A stretch of DNA of 64,000 bases, from contig NC_088300.1 of the NCBI RefSeq assembly GCF_032854445.1, positions 82,191,084 to 82,255,083 of the forward strand, in the 5' to 3' direction. Numbering within the stretch: position 1 is the stretch's first letter; each line of letters opens with the position of its first letter. The position numbers and the translations under genes were made by a program. Of the stretch, positions 19,630-30,799 are shown one piece after another. A model generated the notes under the pieces. That model saw only the letters and a list, made by a program, of their open reading frames with translations, ran no database searches and was not told where the DNA came from. Source of the DNA: Liolophura sinensis. Taxonomy: Eukaryota > Mollusca > Polyplacophora > Chitonida > Chitonidae.

Positions 19630-20147
19630 GTCATCCCTTAGATTCACCTCTCTCAAGCACGGATATGTTTGTGACTTACCATCAGGTCCCCCCCCCCCCC
19701 CCCAAAACACACACACACTCAGGGGCTCGTCACCATCCCTTTCCTGATAAGGCTCATCCCTCTCAAGCACAGAGATGTCTGTGACTTACCATCAGGGTCC
19801 CCCCTCCACTCAGGGGCTCATCACTATCCCCTCCCTCAAAAGACTCACCCCTCTCAAGCACGGAGATGTCTGTGACTTACCATCAGGCACTCCCCCACTC
19901 AGGGGCTTGTCACTGTCCCTTTCCTGATAAGACTCACCCCTCTCAAGCACGGAGATGTCTGTGACTTACCATAAGGCGCTCTCCCACTCAGGGGCTCATT
20001 ACTATCCCTTTCCTGATAAGACTCGTCCCTCTCAAGCACAGAGATGTCTGTGACTTACCATAAGGCGCTCTCCCACTCAGGGGCTCATCACTATCCCCTC
20101 CCTCAAAAGACTCACCCCTCTCAAGCACGGAGATGTCTGTGACTTAC
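19630..20147. repeat. SETDB1: Minisatellite, about 88-bp unit, six copies, derived from exon m and its donor
   Basis: On the minus strand each unit ends like exon m (GAGTGGGAGAGCGCCTTATG) and is followed by GTAAGTCACAGACATCTC. It then repeats the coding text with GAGAGGGGTGAGTC and GGGGATAGTGATGAGC. The array is contiguous with the exon m donor at 20147. It contains a long C run at 19687-19703. Confidence 0.93.
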
Positions 20148-20382
20148 CATCAGGCACTCCCCCCACTCAGGGCTCATCCAAGTCAGGAAGCTCATCACTA
20201 TCCCCTCCCTCCTTAGACTCGCCCCTCTCGAGTACAGAGAAGATGTTTGTGGCTTTTGATCCATTAGCGCCCAAGCTGCAAAGCTTGTCTCCCTCGCAAT
20301 CCTCTGTACCTGCCTTACTGGGATCTTGTCTAGCCAATCAGCAGTCTTTGATCTTGATGATGTATCTTGTACCTTGATTGAC
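20148..20382 (-). CDS. SETDB1: SETDB1 exon m: SET insertion, with apparent indels
   Basis: Acceptor ACATGCAG|GTCAAT and donor TGATG|GTAAGT bound 235 nt, one short of the 236 needed by flanking phases. The first third is open in the frame set by exon l (VQDTSSRSKTADWLDK). After a break near AAGATCCC (20320s) the text continues one frame over (EDCEGDKLCSLGANGSKATN, GGDSDELPDLDEP). A TGA near the 3' end coincides with CCC where downstream repeat copies have CCCC, and a compensating extra G lies a few bases on. Polymorphism, assembly indels or true decay are possible; homopolymer errors explain it best. Confidence 0.7.
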
Positions 20383-20624
20383 CTGCATGTGTGTCAATTC
20401 AGAGAGCATACATGAATGTTTGATTCACATACATTATACAAAGTTCTTATTTTGGCTTTCATGCCTAGTATCAGTCTACCCTCTGGACATTACTGGGTTT
20501 AGGCAGATGAGGTAAGCTGTACAGACAGACAGACAGTCAGTGACATCTAGACAGAGGCAGGCACATCTTCACAGAGACTGGGACAGACTGAGGCAAGGAC
20601 AGAGATACAGAGGCAGAGATATCT

Positions 20625-20680
20625 AGTCATATAAGGGAAATACTCTTGAGTACAGCACGAAACTCCAAATAAAAAAATGA
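20625..20680 (+). mobile_element. SINE family A tail fragment
   Basis: The text gggaaatactcttgagtaca followed by gcacgaaactccaaataaaa matches the SINE 3' end in forward orientation. It lies next to a (CAGA)-rich stretch at about 20520-20610. Confidence 0.6.
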
Positions 20681-21700
20681 ATGCATATTTTTATAGTTAA
20701 AGTCAAGTATCTTGTAAGTTATTCCAGCAGGAACATTTCTCTAGATTACATCAGGGTGTATCTTAAAACTTGGTAATGATTACTGCAGGCCCATTTTTAA
20801 AGTTTGTGTCAACGTATCTTGGTAACTATTTCAACAACACAGTTATGGCATGGGAAAATGAGTGCATAACTACATAACACAGTAACAACATGTCCCTTAG
20901 AACTGCTTTCTAATTTAAAGCAAGTTGCATAAATGTGAAAAACATTGATCCTAGCATACATTCTAGGAGCTGTTTCCTCAAGTAGACTCAGTCTGAATTT
21001 TACGGTTTTATCAAGTGGAAAGACTGCACTATGTGACACATAAAGAGCATGCCTACATGTTTGCACCTGCTAAAAGCCAGTGTAGTCGTTTACCATTTAC
21101 TAACACAGCCGAGAGATGTGTCAAACTCTGGATGAAGTTATAAAAATGTTACCTGAGAGATACCCATAGAAAGCCTACAAAATGTTGTATCATGTGTTCT
21201 GGAAAGGTAAGAGAAGCTGGGAATGCACAGAGATAAGAAGTATTGCCACTATTGCTGTATAGTAATAATACTGCTAACGTATGTGAAGCACAACAGGTTG
21301 GACATCAACTATTTGAGCTTTCAGATTTATTAGTTAACATATTCGTGACTTTGTAATTTAAAGGTTGAAATGTCAGGATTGGCCATTGACCTCAGTAGCT
21401 TTAGAAAGATTGTCTGTGAAACTCATTATTGAATAATGAATAATATACATGTCATGAAATTCATTATTGAATGTAAATGTATACATGAATCTGTCCAGTC
21501 CAGAACTCCATATCTGTCAATATTGATATATTCATTATAAATGCGTGGAAAACAGAAATAGGCATAAATGTAACATGTTTATGTCCATCAACAATTATTA
21601 CATTCTCTGAGGATTACTAGCGCTTTGTCACCGCATACTGAAATTCAGATCTACTCTGATTGTTGAGGATTACATGTTGCGGCTACAAAGTAATGTTTTG
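20640..21700. other. Intronic sequence, nothing recognised
   Basis: No exon or tandem repeat is seen between the SINE tail fragment and the array at 21715. The sequence is AT-rich. Confidence 0.5.
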
Positions 21701-21714
21701 GTGAATGAATATAC

Positions 21715-21900
21715 ATGTCATGAGGCTATTGGCATTCAAATAATACACAATACATAGACATGTCATGTGGCTATTGGCATTCAAATAATACACAATACAT
21801 AGACATGTCATGTGGCTATTGGCATTCAAATAATACACAATACATAGACATGTCATGGGGCTATTGGCATTCAAAAAAGACAAAATACATATACATGTCC
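21715..21900. repeat. Minisatellite, 45-bp unit, four copies
   Basis: The unit ggcattcaaataatacacaa plus tacatagacatgtcatgtggctatt (split for length) is nearly identical between copies. Length 45 keeps reading frames open. Confidence 0.93.
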
Positions 21901-21959
21901 CTACGTAGTAGATTTGCATCCTCCACACCACTGGCTAATATACAATATTCCTTCCCACA

Positions 21960-24015
21960 CTCTTGGCAGTCATTCCCACACCCCTTGTAGTCATTCCCAC
22001 ATCTTCAATAAGCATGCCCAGATCCTTGGTATTCACTCCCACATCCTCAATATGCATGTTCACATCCCATATATTCATCCCCACACCCTAAATATGCATG
22101 TTCACATCCCCTATATTCATCCCCACACCCTAAATATGCATGTTCACATCCCATATATTCATCCCCACACCCTAACTATGCATGTTCACATCTCATATAT
22201 TCATCCCCACACCCTAAATATGCATGTTCACATCCCGAATACTCATCCCCACACCCTAAATATGCATGTTCACATCCCATGTATTCATCCCAACACCCTA
22301 AATATGCATGTTCGCATCCCGAATACTCATCCCCACACCCTAAATATGCATGTTCACATCCCATGTATTCATCCCCACACCCTAACTATGCATGTTCACA
22401 TCCCATGTATTCATCCCCACACCCTAAATATGCATGTTCACATCCCATATATTCATCCCCACACCCTAAATATGCATGTTCACATCCCATGTATTCATCC
22501 CCACACCCTAAATATGCATGTTCACATCCCGAATACTCATCCCCACACCCTAACTATGCATGTTCACATCCCATATATTCATCCCCACACCCTAACTATG
22601 TATGTTATGTTCACATCCCATATATTCATCCCCACACCCTAAATATGCATGTTCACATTCCCAATACTCATCCCCACACCCTAACTATGCATGTTCACAT
22701 CCCATGTATTCATCCCCACACCCTAAATATGCATGTTCACATCCCATGTATTCATCCCCACACCCTAAATATGCATGTTCACATCCCATATATTCATCCC
22801 CACACCCTAACTATGCATGTTCACATCCCATATATTCATCCAAAAAACCCTAAATATGCATGTTCACATCCCATATATTCATCCCCACACCCTAAATATG
22901 CATGTTCACATCCCATGTATTCATCCCCACACCCTAAATATGCATGTTCACATCCCATATATTCATCCCCATACCCTAACTATGCATGTTCACATCCCAT
23001 GTATTCATCCCCACACCCTAACTATGCATGTTCACATCCCATATATTCATCCTCACACCCTAAATATGCATGTTCACATCCCGAATACTCATCCCCACAC
23101 CCTAACTATGCATGTTCACATCCCATATATTCATCCCCACACCCTAAATATGCACGTTCACATCCCATATATTCATCCCCACACCCTAAATATGCATGTT
23201 CGCATCCTGAATAGTCATCCCCACACCCTAACTATGCATGTTCACATCCCATATATTCATCCCCACACTCTAACTATGCATGTTCACATCCCATATATTC
23301 ATCCCCACACCCTAAATATGCATGTTCGCATCCCGAATACTCATCCCCACATCATTAATATGCATGTTCACATCCCCAATACTCATCCCCACATCATTAA
23401 TATGCATGTTCACATCCCCAATACTCATCCCCACATCATTAATATGCATGTTCACATCCCCAATACTCATCCCCACATCATTAATATGCATGTTCACATC
23501 CCCAATACTCATCTCCACACCATTAATATGCATCTTAACATCCCCAAATCATAATAATGTATGCATGTTCACATCCCATATATTTATCCCCACACCCTAA
23601 ATACGCATGTTGGCATCCCCAATACTCATCTCCACATCATTAATATGCATGTTCACATCCCATATATTCATCCCCACACCCTAAAAATGCATGTTCACAT
23701 CCCATATATTTATCCCCACACCCTAAATACGCATGTTGGCATCCCCAATACTCATCCCCACACCATTAATATGCATGTTCACATCCCCAATGCTCATCTC
23801 CACATCATTAATATGCATCTTAACATCCCCAAATCATAATAATGTATGCATGTTCACATCCCATATATTTATCCCCACACCCTAAATACGCATGTTGGCA
23901 TCCCCAACACTCTTCCCTACATCATTAACATGCATGTTCATATCCTATATACTCATCCTCACACCCTAAATATGCATATTTGCATCCCCAATACTCATCC
24001 CCACATCCTCAACAT
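21960..24015. repeat. Minisatellite, 42-bp unit, about 48 copies
   Basis: The unit is tgcatgttcacatcccatat plus attcatccccacaccctaaata. Substitutions define subtypes such as gaatactcat and catcattaatatg, the latter dominating 23340-23840. Because 42 is a multiple of three, frames of 240-310 codons stay open on the plus strand; these are not genes. Confidence 0.97.
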
Positions 24016-24154
24016 TCCTTCCCACACCCTCAATTCTCTGCATAATGTCTATAAGTTCATATGTAGGTACACTGTTAGCATGGTCTTTATTAACAAGTGT
24101 GAGTCTGGAGGTTAGGTCACAGGTTAAGACAACATTAAGGGAGATCACTCATTA

Positions 24155-24560
24155 AATCTCACATGACAACATTAGGGGAGATCCCTCATTAAACCTCACA
24201 TAACACTATCATCAAAGACAACATTAAGGAAGATCCCTCATTAAATCTCACATGATACTATCATCACAGACAACATTAATGGACATCCCACATTAAATCT
24301 ACTCAAAATACACTATCACTCCTGTAAGACAACATTACTCGAGATCCCTCATTAATGCTCACAATCACAAGACAACATTAATCGCCCATTAAATCTACAC
24401 TCACTATTTAGTATCAACCCAAAGACAACATTAATGGAAATCCCGCATTAAATCTCCCAAACAATACAGTATCATTACAACACAAGATTAAGTAAGAGCC
24501 CTCATTAAATCTCACAAGACATTAAGGGAGATCCCTCATTAAATCTTACAGTACACTATC
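24155..24560. repeat. Degenerate minisatellite, about 50-60-bp unit
   Basis: Units contain gacaacattaagggagatcc and ctcattaaatctcaca with variable spacing. The array is older or less homogenised than its neighbours. Confidence 0.8.
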
Positions 24561-25257
24561 ATCACAAAGACAACATAAAAGGAGATCTCCAAAGGGAAAT
24601 TAAACTTTACAATTAGCCATTTGTCAGTTGATTCTTCCATTGAAAAGTTTCATCAAAAGCTGATATGATTGATTTCTCAGATACTGCCCCTTAACAATTG
24701 TTTTTATTCACTGACAAAAAAAGTATGCAAATTAGCTGACATCAAGAGAGAATTTGAGATTGTTAGCGAAACAGACACCATCATACTTCTGGCAAGAAAT
24801 AAATTTATAACGTAATTCAAAATTATTTTGCACATGTAACACATGTATATAGCATGCAATTTTCAAGTCCTCATGGCAACTTTAAATATTAAAGCATGTA
24901 TACACAATGTGCCAGTACAAGGAAAACAGCTGATAAGCCAAAGATGACTACCACTGTACATTGCCAACAGTTAGTAAAACATGGCACATTATTACAGGCT
25001 ATGAAAAAAATTACAGACTTAGAAAGATTTAGTTAATAAATGAATCAATACGGGAAGTGTATTAAAAACAGTTCAATCTTCATGTCTATGACACTCATTA
25101 ACATGTAAACAATTTGAAAACCAGGCTTCCAAATCTGAATAACACATGTATGCCATAACCTATTACACGCACATTAACACACTTTGTTTGCCATCATGCC
25201 CTGAAAAAAGCCCAGCCCCTCACTGAAATCCTTCACATACAACACATCTTTGATTAC
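24560..25257. other. Intronic sequence without tandem repeats
   Basis: This AT-rich stretch directly downstream of the exon l donor holds no array, element or exon that I can recognise. Confidence 0.5.
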
Positions 25258-25356
25258 CATTCCTTCTCCTGACTCCCTGAGTCACGCCTCAAAACAAGTT
25301 TGCTTAGCTTTCCTGTTTTTTTCTCTTTGGAATCTTTTTGTCTAGAGCCTCGGTTC
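25258..25356 (-). CDS. SETDB1: SETDB1 exon l: basic exon of the SET insertion
   Basis: Acceptor ATACCACAG|GAACC and donor GGAATG|GTAATC bound 99 nt encoding RNRGSRQKDSKEKKTGKLSK and LVLRRDSGSQEKE. The Lys/Arg-rich text may act in nuclear localisation or nucleic acid contact. The donor is weaker than others in the gene. No minisatellite starts within 600 nt of it, unlike most introns here. Confidence 0.8.
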
Positions 25357-25769
25357 CTGTGGTATGGCAGAAAACAGTGTTAACAAGAGACAGAAGTAGA
25401 CACATGCACAAAGCAAATTTGAGTCATAGAAAACAACCTGATTCAGGTAAAACAAAAAGCAAAATATTCAAAATTTAAGCATGAAGCAAGCCGGTTTACG
25501 AATTTGATCAAACTTTTTCTCAAAACGAATCTATTTGCTAATTTTATCTAAATCTGAAAACATCTGAAGCAGCTATTGTGCAGAAAAAAACACCCACTCA
25601 GAGTAAAGGAAATAATAAATTTGCACAAGGTGTGCATGGATATGGCTAGTTTTTACGCAAAGTGAACCTGCACACAAAATTTTATAAAAATTGAATAGTA
25701 CTTACAGAAGATATTCCATACATAAAAAGATGGATTAAATTAATCCACAAAGCCAGACATACATGTACA

Positions 25770-26405
25770 GAACCATATTTGTCCCTACCCCCCACCTGAA
25801 GCCAGACATAGAGGACTAAATTTGTCCCTCTCACTCTCCGTAAAGCCAGACATACATTTTGTACAGGACCTGTTCTCTTCCATGAAGCCAGGGTTACATG
25901 ACCACATTTGCCCATATCCTTTTCTTCATACATGAAGCCAGAGTGACATGATCACATTTGATCATGTCCTCCTCCATGAAGCCAGAGATAAATGGCCACA
26001 TTTGCCCATATCCTCCTCCATGAAGCCAGAGTGACATGACCCACATTTGCCCATGTCCTCCTCCATGAAGCCAGGTATACAGGACTACATTTGCCCATGT
26101 CCTCCTCCATGAAGCCAGAGTTACATGACCACATTTGCCTGTCTTCCTCCTCAATGAAGCCAGAGTTAAATGGCCACATTTGCCCATGTCCTCCTCCATG
26201 AAGCCAGAGTTACATGACCACATTTGCCCATGTCCTCCTTCATGAAGCCAGAGTTACATGACCACATTTGATCATGTCCTCCTCCATGAACCCAGAGTTA
26301 CATGACCACATTTGCCCATGTCCTCCTTCATGAAGCCAGAGTTACATGACCACATTTGATCATGTCCTCCTCCATGAAGCCAGAGTTACATGATCACATT
26401 TGCAA
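25770..26405. repeat. SETDB1: Minisatellite, 44-bp unit, about 14 copies, downstream of exon k donor
   Basis: The unit is catgaagccagagttacatg plus accacatttgcccatgtcctcctc. It starts about 100 nt from the exon k donor on the minus strand. It does not resemble exon k. Confidence 0.93.
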
Positions 26406-26508
26406 AACTACATTTGTACCTGTTTTCCTTTACCTATAGAACCATGGACACCCACTAGCCATACCCAAAAACACTGTATTATGGCCACGAATTTGGATCT
26501 CTACATAC

Positions 26509-26577
26509 CTGGCAGGAAGAGTTCTCAGTTCTTGGATATCTTCCTGAACATTGTCTAACTTTCCACCGTCAAAATCA
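26509..26577 (-). CDS. SETDB1: SETDB1 exon k: small exon of the SET insertion
   Basis: Acceptor TTGTTTCAG|TGATTTT and donor GCCAG|GTATGT bound 69 nt encoding DFDGGKLDNVQEDIQELRTL. Phases match on both sides. The insertion is poorly conserved between species, so the call depends on splice borders and frame. Confidence 0.85.
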
Positions 26578-26619
26578 CTGAAACAACAAATGCATCATAT
26601 GATTTGTCTTATGGTTAAG

Positions 26620-26961
26620 GAATCTCTGCCCCACCTGTGTAATTTGACACCCCAAACATTGTCTGAGCTGTGTAGCTTGAAACAATGTTCCATTTACTGC
26701 TTGTTCACCTGACAGAGCTGTGTTGCTGGACACAATGTTCCTTTTACAACTTGTTTATCTGTTCGAGCTGTGTGACTCGACACCCTAATCCTTGTTTACC
26801 TGTCCGAGCTGTGTGACTTGACACCCAACCCCTTGTTTACCTGTCAGAGCTGTGTGACATGACACCCTACCACTTGTTTACTGGACAGAGCTGTGTGACT
26901 TGACACCTTCATCCTTGTTAACCTGTCAGAGCTCCTTGACAATATCCTACCCATGGTTTAC
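26620..26961. repeat. SETDB1: Minisatellite, about 55-60-bp unit, five to six copies, derived from exon j and its donor
   Basis: On the minus strand, exon j ends AGTCAAGTCACGCAGTTCT then GACAG|GTAAACCATGG. The units read GTCAAGTCACACAGCTC then TGACAG|GTAAACAAGG. The copies nearest the exon are most alike and decay with distance. Confidence 0.93.
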
Positions 26962-27140
26962 CTGTCAGAACTGCGTGACTTGACTCCATCATCATCATCT
27001 TCTTCCTCCTCATCCTCTTCCCCACCATTGTTGATTTCCTGTAGATCAGGTACATCACTCTCATAGCCCTCTTTGTGGCTCTCTACAACCTCCATGTAAT
27101 CCAGCTCTGCCAAGTACTCATCCCCATACGTCTGCCCATC
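26962..27140 (-). CDS. SETDB1: SETDB1 exon j: SET strand and acidic start of the insertion
   Basis: Acceptor GTTGTCAG|GATGG and donor GACAG|GTAAAC bound 179 nt encoding YGDEYLAELDYMEVVESHK and EGYESDVPDLQEI, followed by an acidic run (GEEDEEEEDDDDG) and VKSRSSD. This is where the SET domain of SETDB1 is interrupted by its long acidic insertion. The last 26 coding bases and donor are copied in the 26620-26961 array. Confidence 0.98.
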
Positions 27141-27369
27141 CTGACAACATACAAATACATGTTGTAGATATAGGCCACAGATAAAACATAGAACTAGCAC
27201 ATTGCTTTAGCAAGTCTGCAAGACACCCTATGGTGTTCCCATTTACCACATATTTACCACTAAACTTTTCTTGCTTCACATTACATGTAACAGGGTTAAA
27301 AGGTTCAAGTAGACTTTTGTTTTTCTTGACAGTCATCTAAAAAATTCACCTGTTGGGAACAACAGTCAG

Positions 27370-28575
27370 TCAGCTGGAACTTTGCAAATCTGAGAAAAAA
27401 CTGCCTCACTTGCTTCCTGCTGTGTCAGCCTCCCACTTAACGTCCTGGAGAAATAACTGCCTCACTAGTTCCCTGCACTGTCTGCCTCTCACTTAATGTC
27501 CGAGAAATATCTGCCTCACTTGTTCCCTGCTCTGTCTGCCTCCCACTTAATGTCTGAGAAATATCTGCCTCACTTGTTCCCTGTTGTCAGCCTCCCATTT
27601 AATGTCTGAGAAATATCTGCCTCACTTGTTCCCTGCTCTGTCAGCCTCCCACATAATGTCCGAGAAATATCTGCCTCACTTGTTCCCTGCTCTGTCTGCC
27701 TCCCACTTAACATCCGAGAAATAACTGCCACATTTGTTCCCTGCTCTGTCTGCCTCCCACTTAACGTCTGAGAAATATCTGCCTCACTTGTTCCCTGCTC
27801 TGTCTGCCTCCCACTTAATGTCTGAGAAATAACTGCTACATTTGTTCCCTGCTCTGTCAGCCTCCCACATAATGTCCGAGAAATATCTGCCTCACTTGTT
27901 CCCTGCTCTGTCTGCCTCCCACTTAATGTCTGAGAAATATCTGCCTCACTTCCTCTCTGCTGTCAGCCTCCCACTTAACGTCTGAGAAATATCTGCCTCA
28001 CTTGTTCCCTGCTCTGTCAGCCTCCCACATAATGTCCGAGAAATATCTGCCTCACTTGTTCCCTGCACTGTCTGCCTCCCACTTAACATCCGAGAAATAA
28101 CTGCCACATTTGTTCCCTGCTCTGTCTGCCTCCCACTTAACGTCTGAGAAATAACTGCCTCAATTGTTCCCTGCTCTGTCTGCCTCCCACTTAACGTCTG
28201 AGAAATAACTGCCACATTTGTTCCCTGCTCTGTCTGCCTCCCACTTAACGTCTGAGAAATATCTGCCTCACTTGTTCCCTGCTCTGTCTGCCTCCCACTT
28301 AATGTTGGAGAAATATCTGCCACATTTGTTCCCTGCTCTGTCTGCCTCCCACTTATTGTCCGAGAATATCTGCCTCACTTGTTCCCTGCTCTGTCTGCCT
28401 CCCACTTAACGTCTGAGAAATATCTGCCTCACTAGTTCCCTGCTCTGTCAGCCTCCCACATAATGTTTGAGAAATATCTGCCTCACTTGTTCCCTGTTCT
28501 GTCAGTCTCCCACTTAACGTCTGATAAATAACTGCCTTACTTGTTCCCTACTCTGTCGGCATCCCACTTAACGTC
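27370..28575. repeat. SETDB1: Minisatellite, 53-54-bp unit, about 22 copies, distantly derived from exon i end
   Basis: On the minus strand each unit contains GAGCAGGGAACAAGTGAG followed by GCAGATATTTCTCAG. The first part matches the end of exon i (GAGCAGGGAGCAAATGAG), with the donor GT changed to GC. It follows the 41-bp array at 28590-28956. Confidence 0.92.
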
Positions 28576-28589
28576 CCTGAGAAATAACT

Positions 28590-28956
28590 GCCTCACCGCC
28601 CCTACCCACCTCATTTGTCCCCTGCTGTGACAGCCTTCCCCCACCCACCTCATTTGTCCCCTGCCATGACAGCCTTCCTCTACCCACCTCATTTGTCCCA
28701 TGATATGACAGCCTTCCCCCACCCACCTCATTTGTCACCTGCTGTGACAGCCTTCCCCCACCCACCTCATTTGTCCCCTGCCATGACAGCCTTCCTCTAC
28801 CCACCTCATTTGTCCCATGATATGACAGCCTTGCCCCACCCACCTCATTTGTCACCTGCTCTGACAGCCTTCCCCTGCCAACCTTACATCCCTGAGAAAT
28901 GACTGCCTCAGGGGACCTCATTTTTCCCCTGCTTTGACAGCTAAGGAAGAACCTAC
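28590..28956. repeat. SETDB1: Minisatellite, about 41-bp unit, eight copies, derived from exon i and its donor
   Basis: On the minus strand the exon end CAGGGAGCAAATGAG|GTAGG is copied as CAGGGGACAAATGAG|GTGGG in successive units, each followed by a GGGGAAGGCTGTCA spacer. The array is contiguous with the exon i donor. Confidence 0.93.
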
Positions 28957-29050
28957 CTCATTTGCTCCCTGCTCAGTTAGCAGTTGACCAGCGTAGATGC
29001 ACAGAAATCCACCACACGGGATGTCATCGAGGCACCGTAGACCCCAGCCC
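28957..29050 (-). CDS. SETDB1: SETDB1 exon i: SET domain N-terminal part
   Basis: Acceptor TCCCTAG|GGGCTG and donor ATGAG|GTAGGT bound 94 nt encoding GWGLRCLDDIPCGGFLCIYA and GQLLTEQGANE. GWG contributes to S-adenosylmethionine binding in SET enzymes. The 3' end (GAGCAGGGAGCAAATGAG) and the donor recur in two successive arrays in the next intron. Confidence 0.98.
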
Positions 29051-29064
29051 CTAGGGATGACAGA

Positions 29065-29140
29065 ATATGTATTCACTTATTTGACTGCTGTTTAATGCAA
29101 TACTCAAGAATTTGTCACTTATACAATGGTGGTTAGATCA
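29065..29140 (-). mobile_element. SINE family A tail fragment, diverged
   Basis: The text caatactcaagaatttgtca followed by cttatacaatggtggttag matches the SINE 3' end in reverse orientation. It lies 15 bp beyond the acceptor side of SETDB1 exon i. Confidence 0.6.
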
Positions 29141-29274
29141 CTGTCACCTCATTTGTCCCATGAGCACTGAGAGTAGGGGAATCTACAAATTCCCAGTCCA
29201 AGGCTGAGTATGAACCTTGTGCATCCTAGAGACTGAAAGGCAAGCACCTTTGACCACTAAACTGCATGACCAAC

Positions 29275-29362
29275 AAATGTTGTGGTGTGACGGCCCAACA
29301 GCAGCAAATGTGGGCTGTGGTGTGACAGCCCAACAGCAGCAAATGTGGGCTGTGGTGTTAAA
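29275..29362. repeat. Short tandem repeat, about 39-bp unit, two to three copies
   Basis: The text tgtggtgtgacagcccaaca followed by gcagcaaatgtgggc is repeated at 29280, 29319 and partly at 29350. Confidence 0.85.
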
Positions 29363-29544
29363 AAGATGAGGTTTAATGTTTAACCAGGCATTACACCCCA
29401 ACCAATCACATTATCTTGACACCAATTAATTGGTGCTCAATTAATTCCTCTTATGCTGAGAGCAAAGGAAAAGTGTTCCAAAGATTACTGATAGCAAATC
29501 TCTTATGTATGATTTTACCTGGGATTGAAGGATTTACAAGGCAG

Positions 29545-30400
29545 ATGTGATTTAGGCACACATCACAAAGCAGGCGGGTCTGGATTCAAGCACACATCAC
29601 AAATCAGGCGGAGCTGGATTCAAGCACACATCACAAATCAGGCGGAGCTGGATTCAAGCACACATCACAAAGCAGGCCGAGCTGGATTCAAGCACACATC
29701 ACAAATCAGGCGGAGCTGGATTCAAGCACACATCACAAAGCAGGCCGAGCTGGATTCAAGCACACATCACAAAGCAGGGGAGCTGGATTCCAGCACACAT
29801 CACAAAGCAGGGGGAGCTGGATTCAAGCACACATCACAAGGCAGGCGGAGCTGGATTCAAGCACACATCACTAAGCAAGGGGAGCTGAATTCAAGCACAC
29901 ATCACAAACCACAGGGAAATACATTCAAGCATACATCACAAACCACAAGGAGATACATTCAAGCACACATCACAAACCAGAGGGAGCTGAGCTAGCACGA
30001 ATCACAACATAGGGTGAGCTGGATTCAAGCACACTTCACAAACCACAGGGAGCTGGATTCAAGCACACATCATAACCAGTAGAAGCTGGATTCAAGCACA
30101 CATCACAAACCACAGAGAGCTGGATTCAAGCACACATCACAACCCACAGAGAGCTGGATTCAAGCACACATCACAAACCACAGAGAGCTGGATTCAAGCA
30201 CACATCACAACCCACAGAGAGCTGGATTCAAGCACACATCACAAACCACAGAGAGCTGGACTCAAGCACACATCACAACCCACTGGGAGGTGGATTCAAA
30301 GACACTTCACAAACCACAGGGAGCTGGATTCAAGCACACATCATAACCAGTAGGAAGTGGATTCAAGCACACATCACAAACTACAGGGAGCTGGATTCAC
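29545..30400. repeat. SETDB1: Minisatellite, 31-32-bp unit, about 27 copies, downstream of exon h donor
   Basis: The unit is gagctggattcaagcacaca plus tcacaaaccaca. On the minus strand it begins about 65 nt after the donor of exon h. No similarity to exon h was seen. Confidence 0.95.
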
Positions 30401-30467
30401 ACATTACTACAAAGCATTTCAAACACCTGCAGACTCGCACTCCACACCTACATTGCAGAGAACTCAC

Positions 30468-30572
30468 CTATTTTCTGTCTTGAAGACCTGGAGCCGCAGG
30501 GCAAGTCCATTCTGAGCCACACGATTGTGACATCTGTTATCACACTTACAACGGGCATTACACTCATAGATC
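30468..30572 (-). CDS. SETDB1: SETDB1 exon h: end of pre-SET and start of SET
   Basis: Acceptor CTTGGCAG|GATC and donor AATAG|GTGAGT bound 105 nt encoding IYECNARCKCDNRCHNRVAQ and LALRLQVFKTENR. The YECN-x-x-C-x-C...C-x-NR pattern closes the pre-SET zinc cluster and leads into the SET GWG motif of the next exon. Confidence 0.98.
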
Positions 30573-30799
30573 CTGCCAAGAGGACAGACGAAGCGAAAAG
30601 GCAAATGATAATATAGCCATAGTTATTGCAGAGGAGTGGTGGAAAAATTCCTTAAATGACTAAACCCATTTTGTTCTGATGTGCTTTTAAACTGGGATTA
30701 TTACTAGGCCATAAGATACAACATGTTATAGACACCAGAAAAAAGTACTCAACAATCACGCATGTATGGCTAACGTGAAAACAGGGTTCATGTGATGTC

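Noticed and set aside
21914-23554. Histidine/proline-rich plus-strand ORFs of 240-310 codons
   Set aside because: They are the translation of a 42-bp tandem repeat (14 codons). Several frames are open at once and there is no start context or domain.
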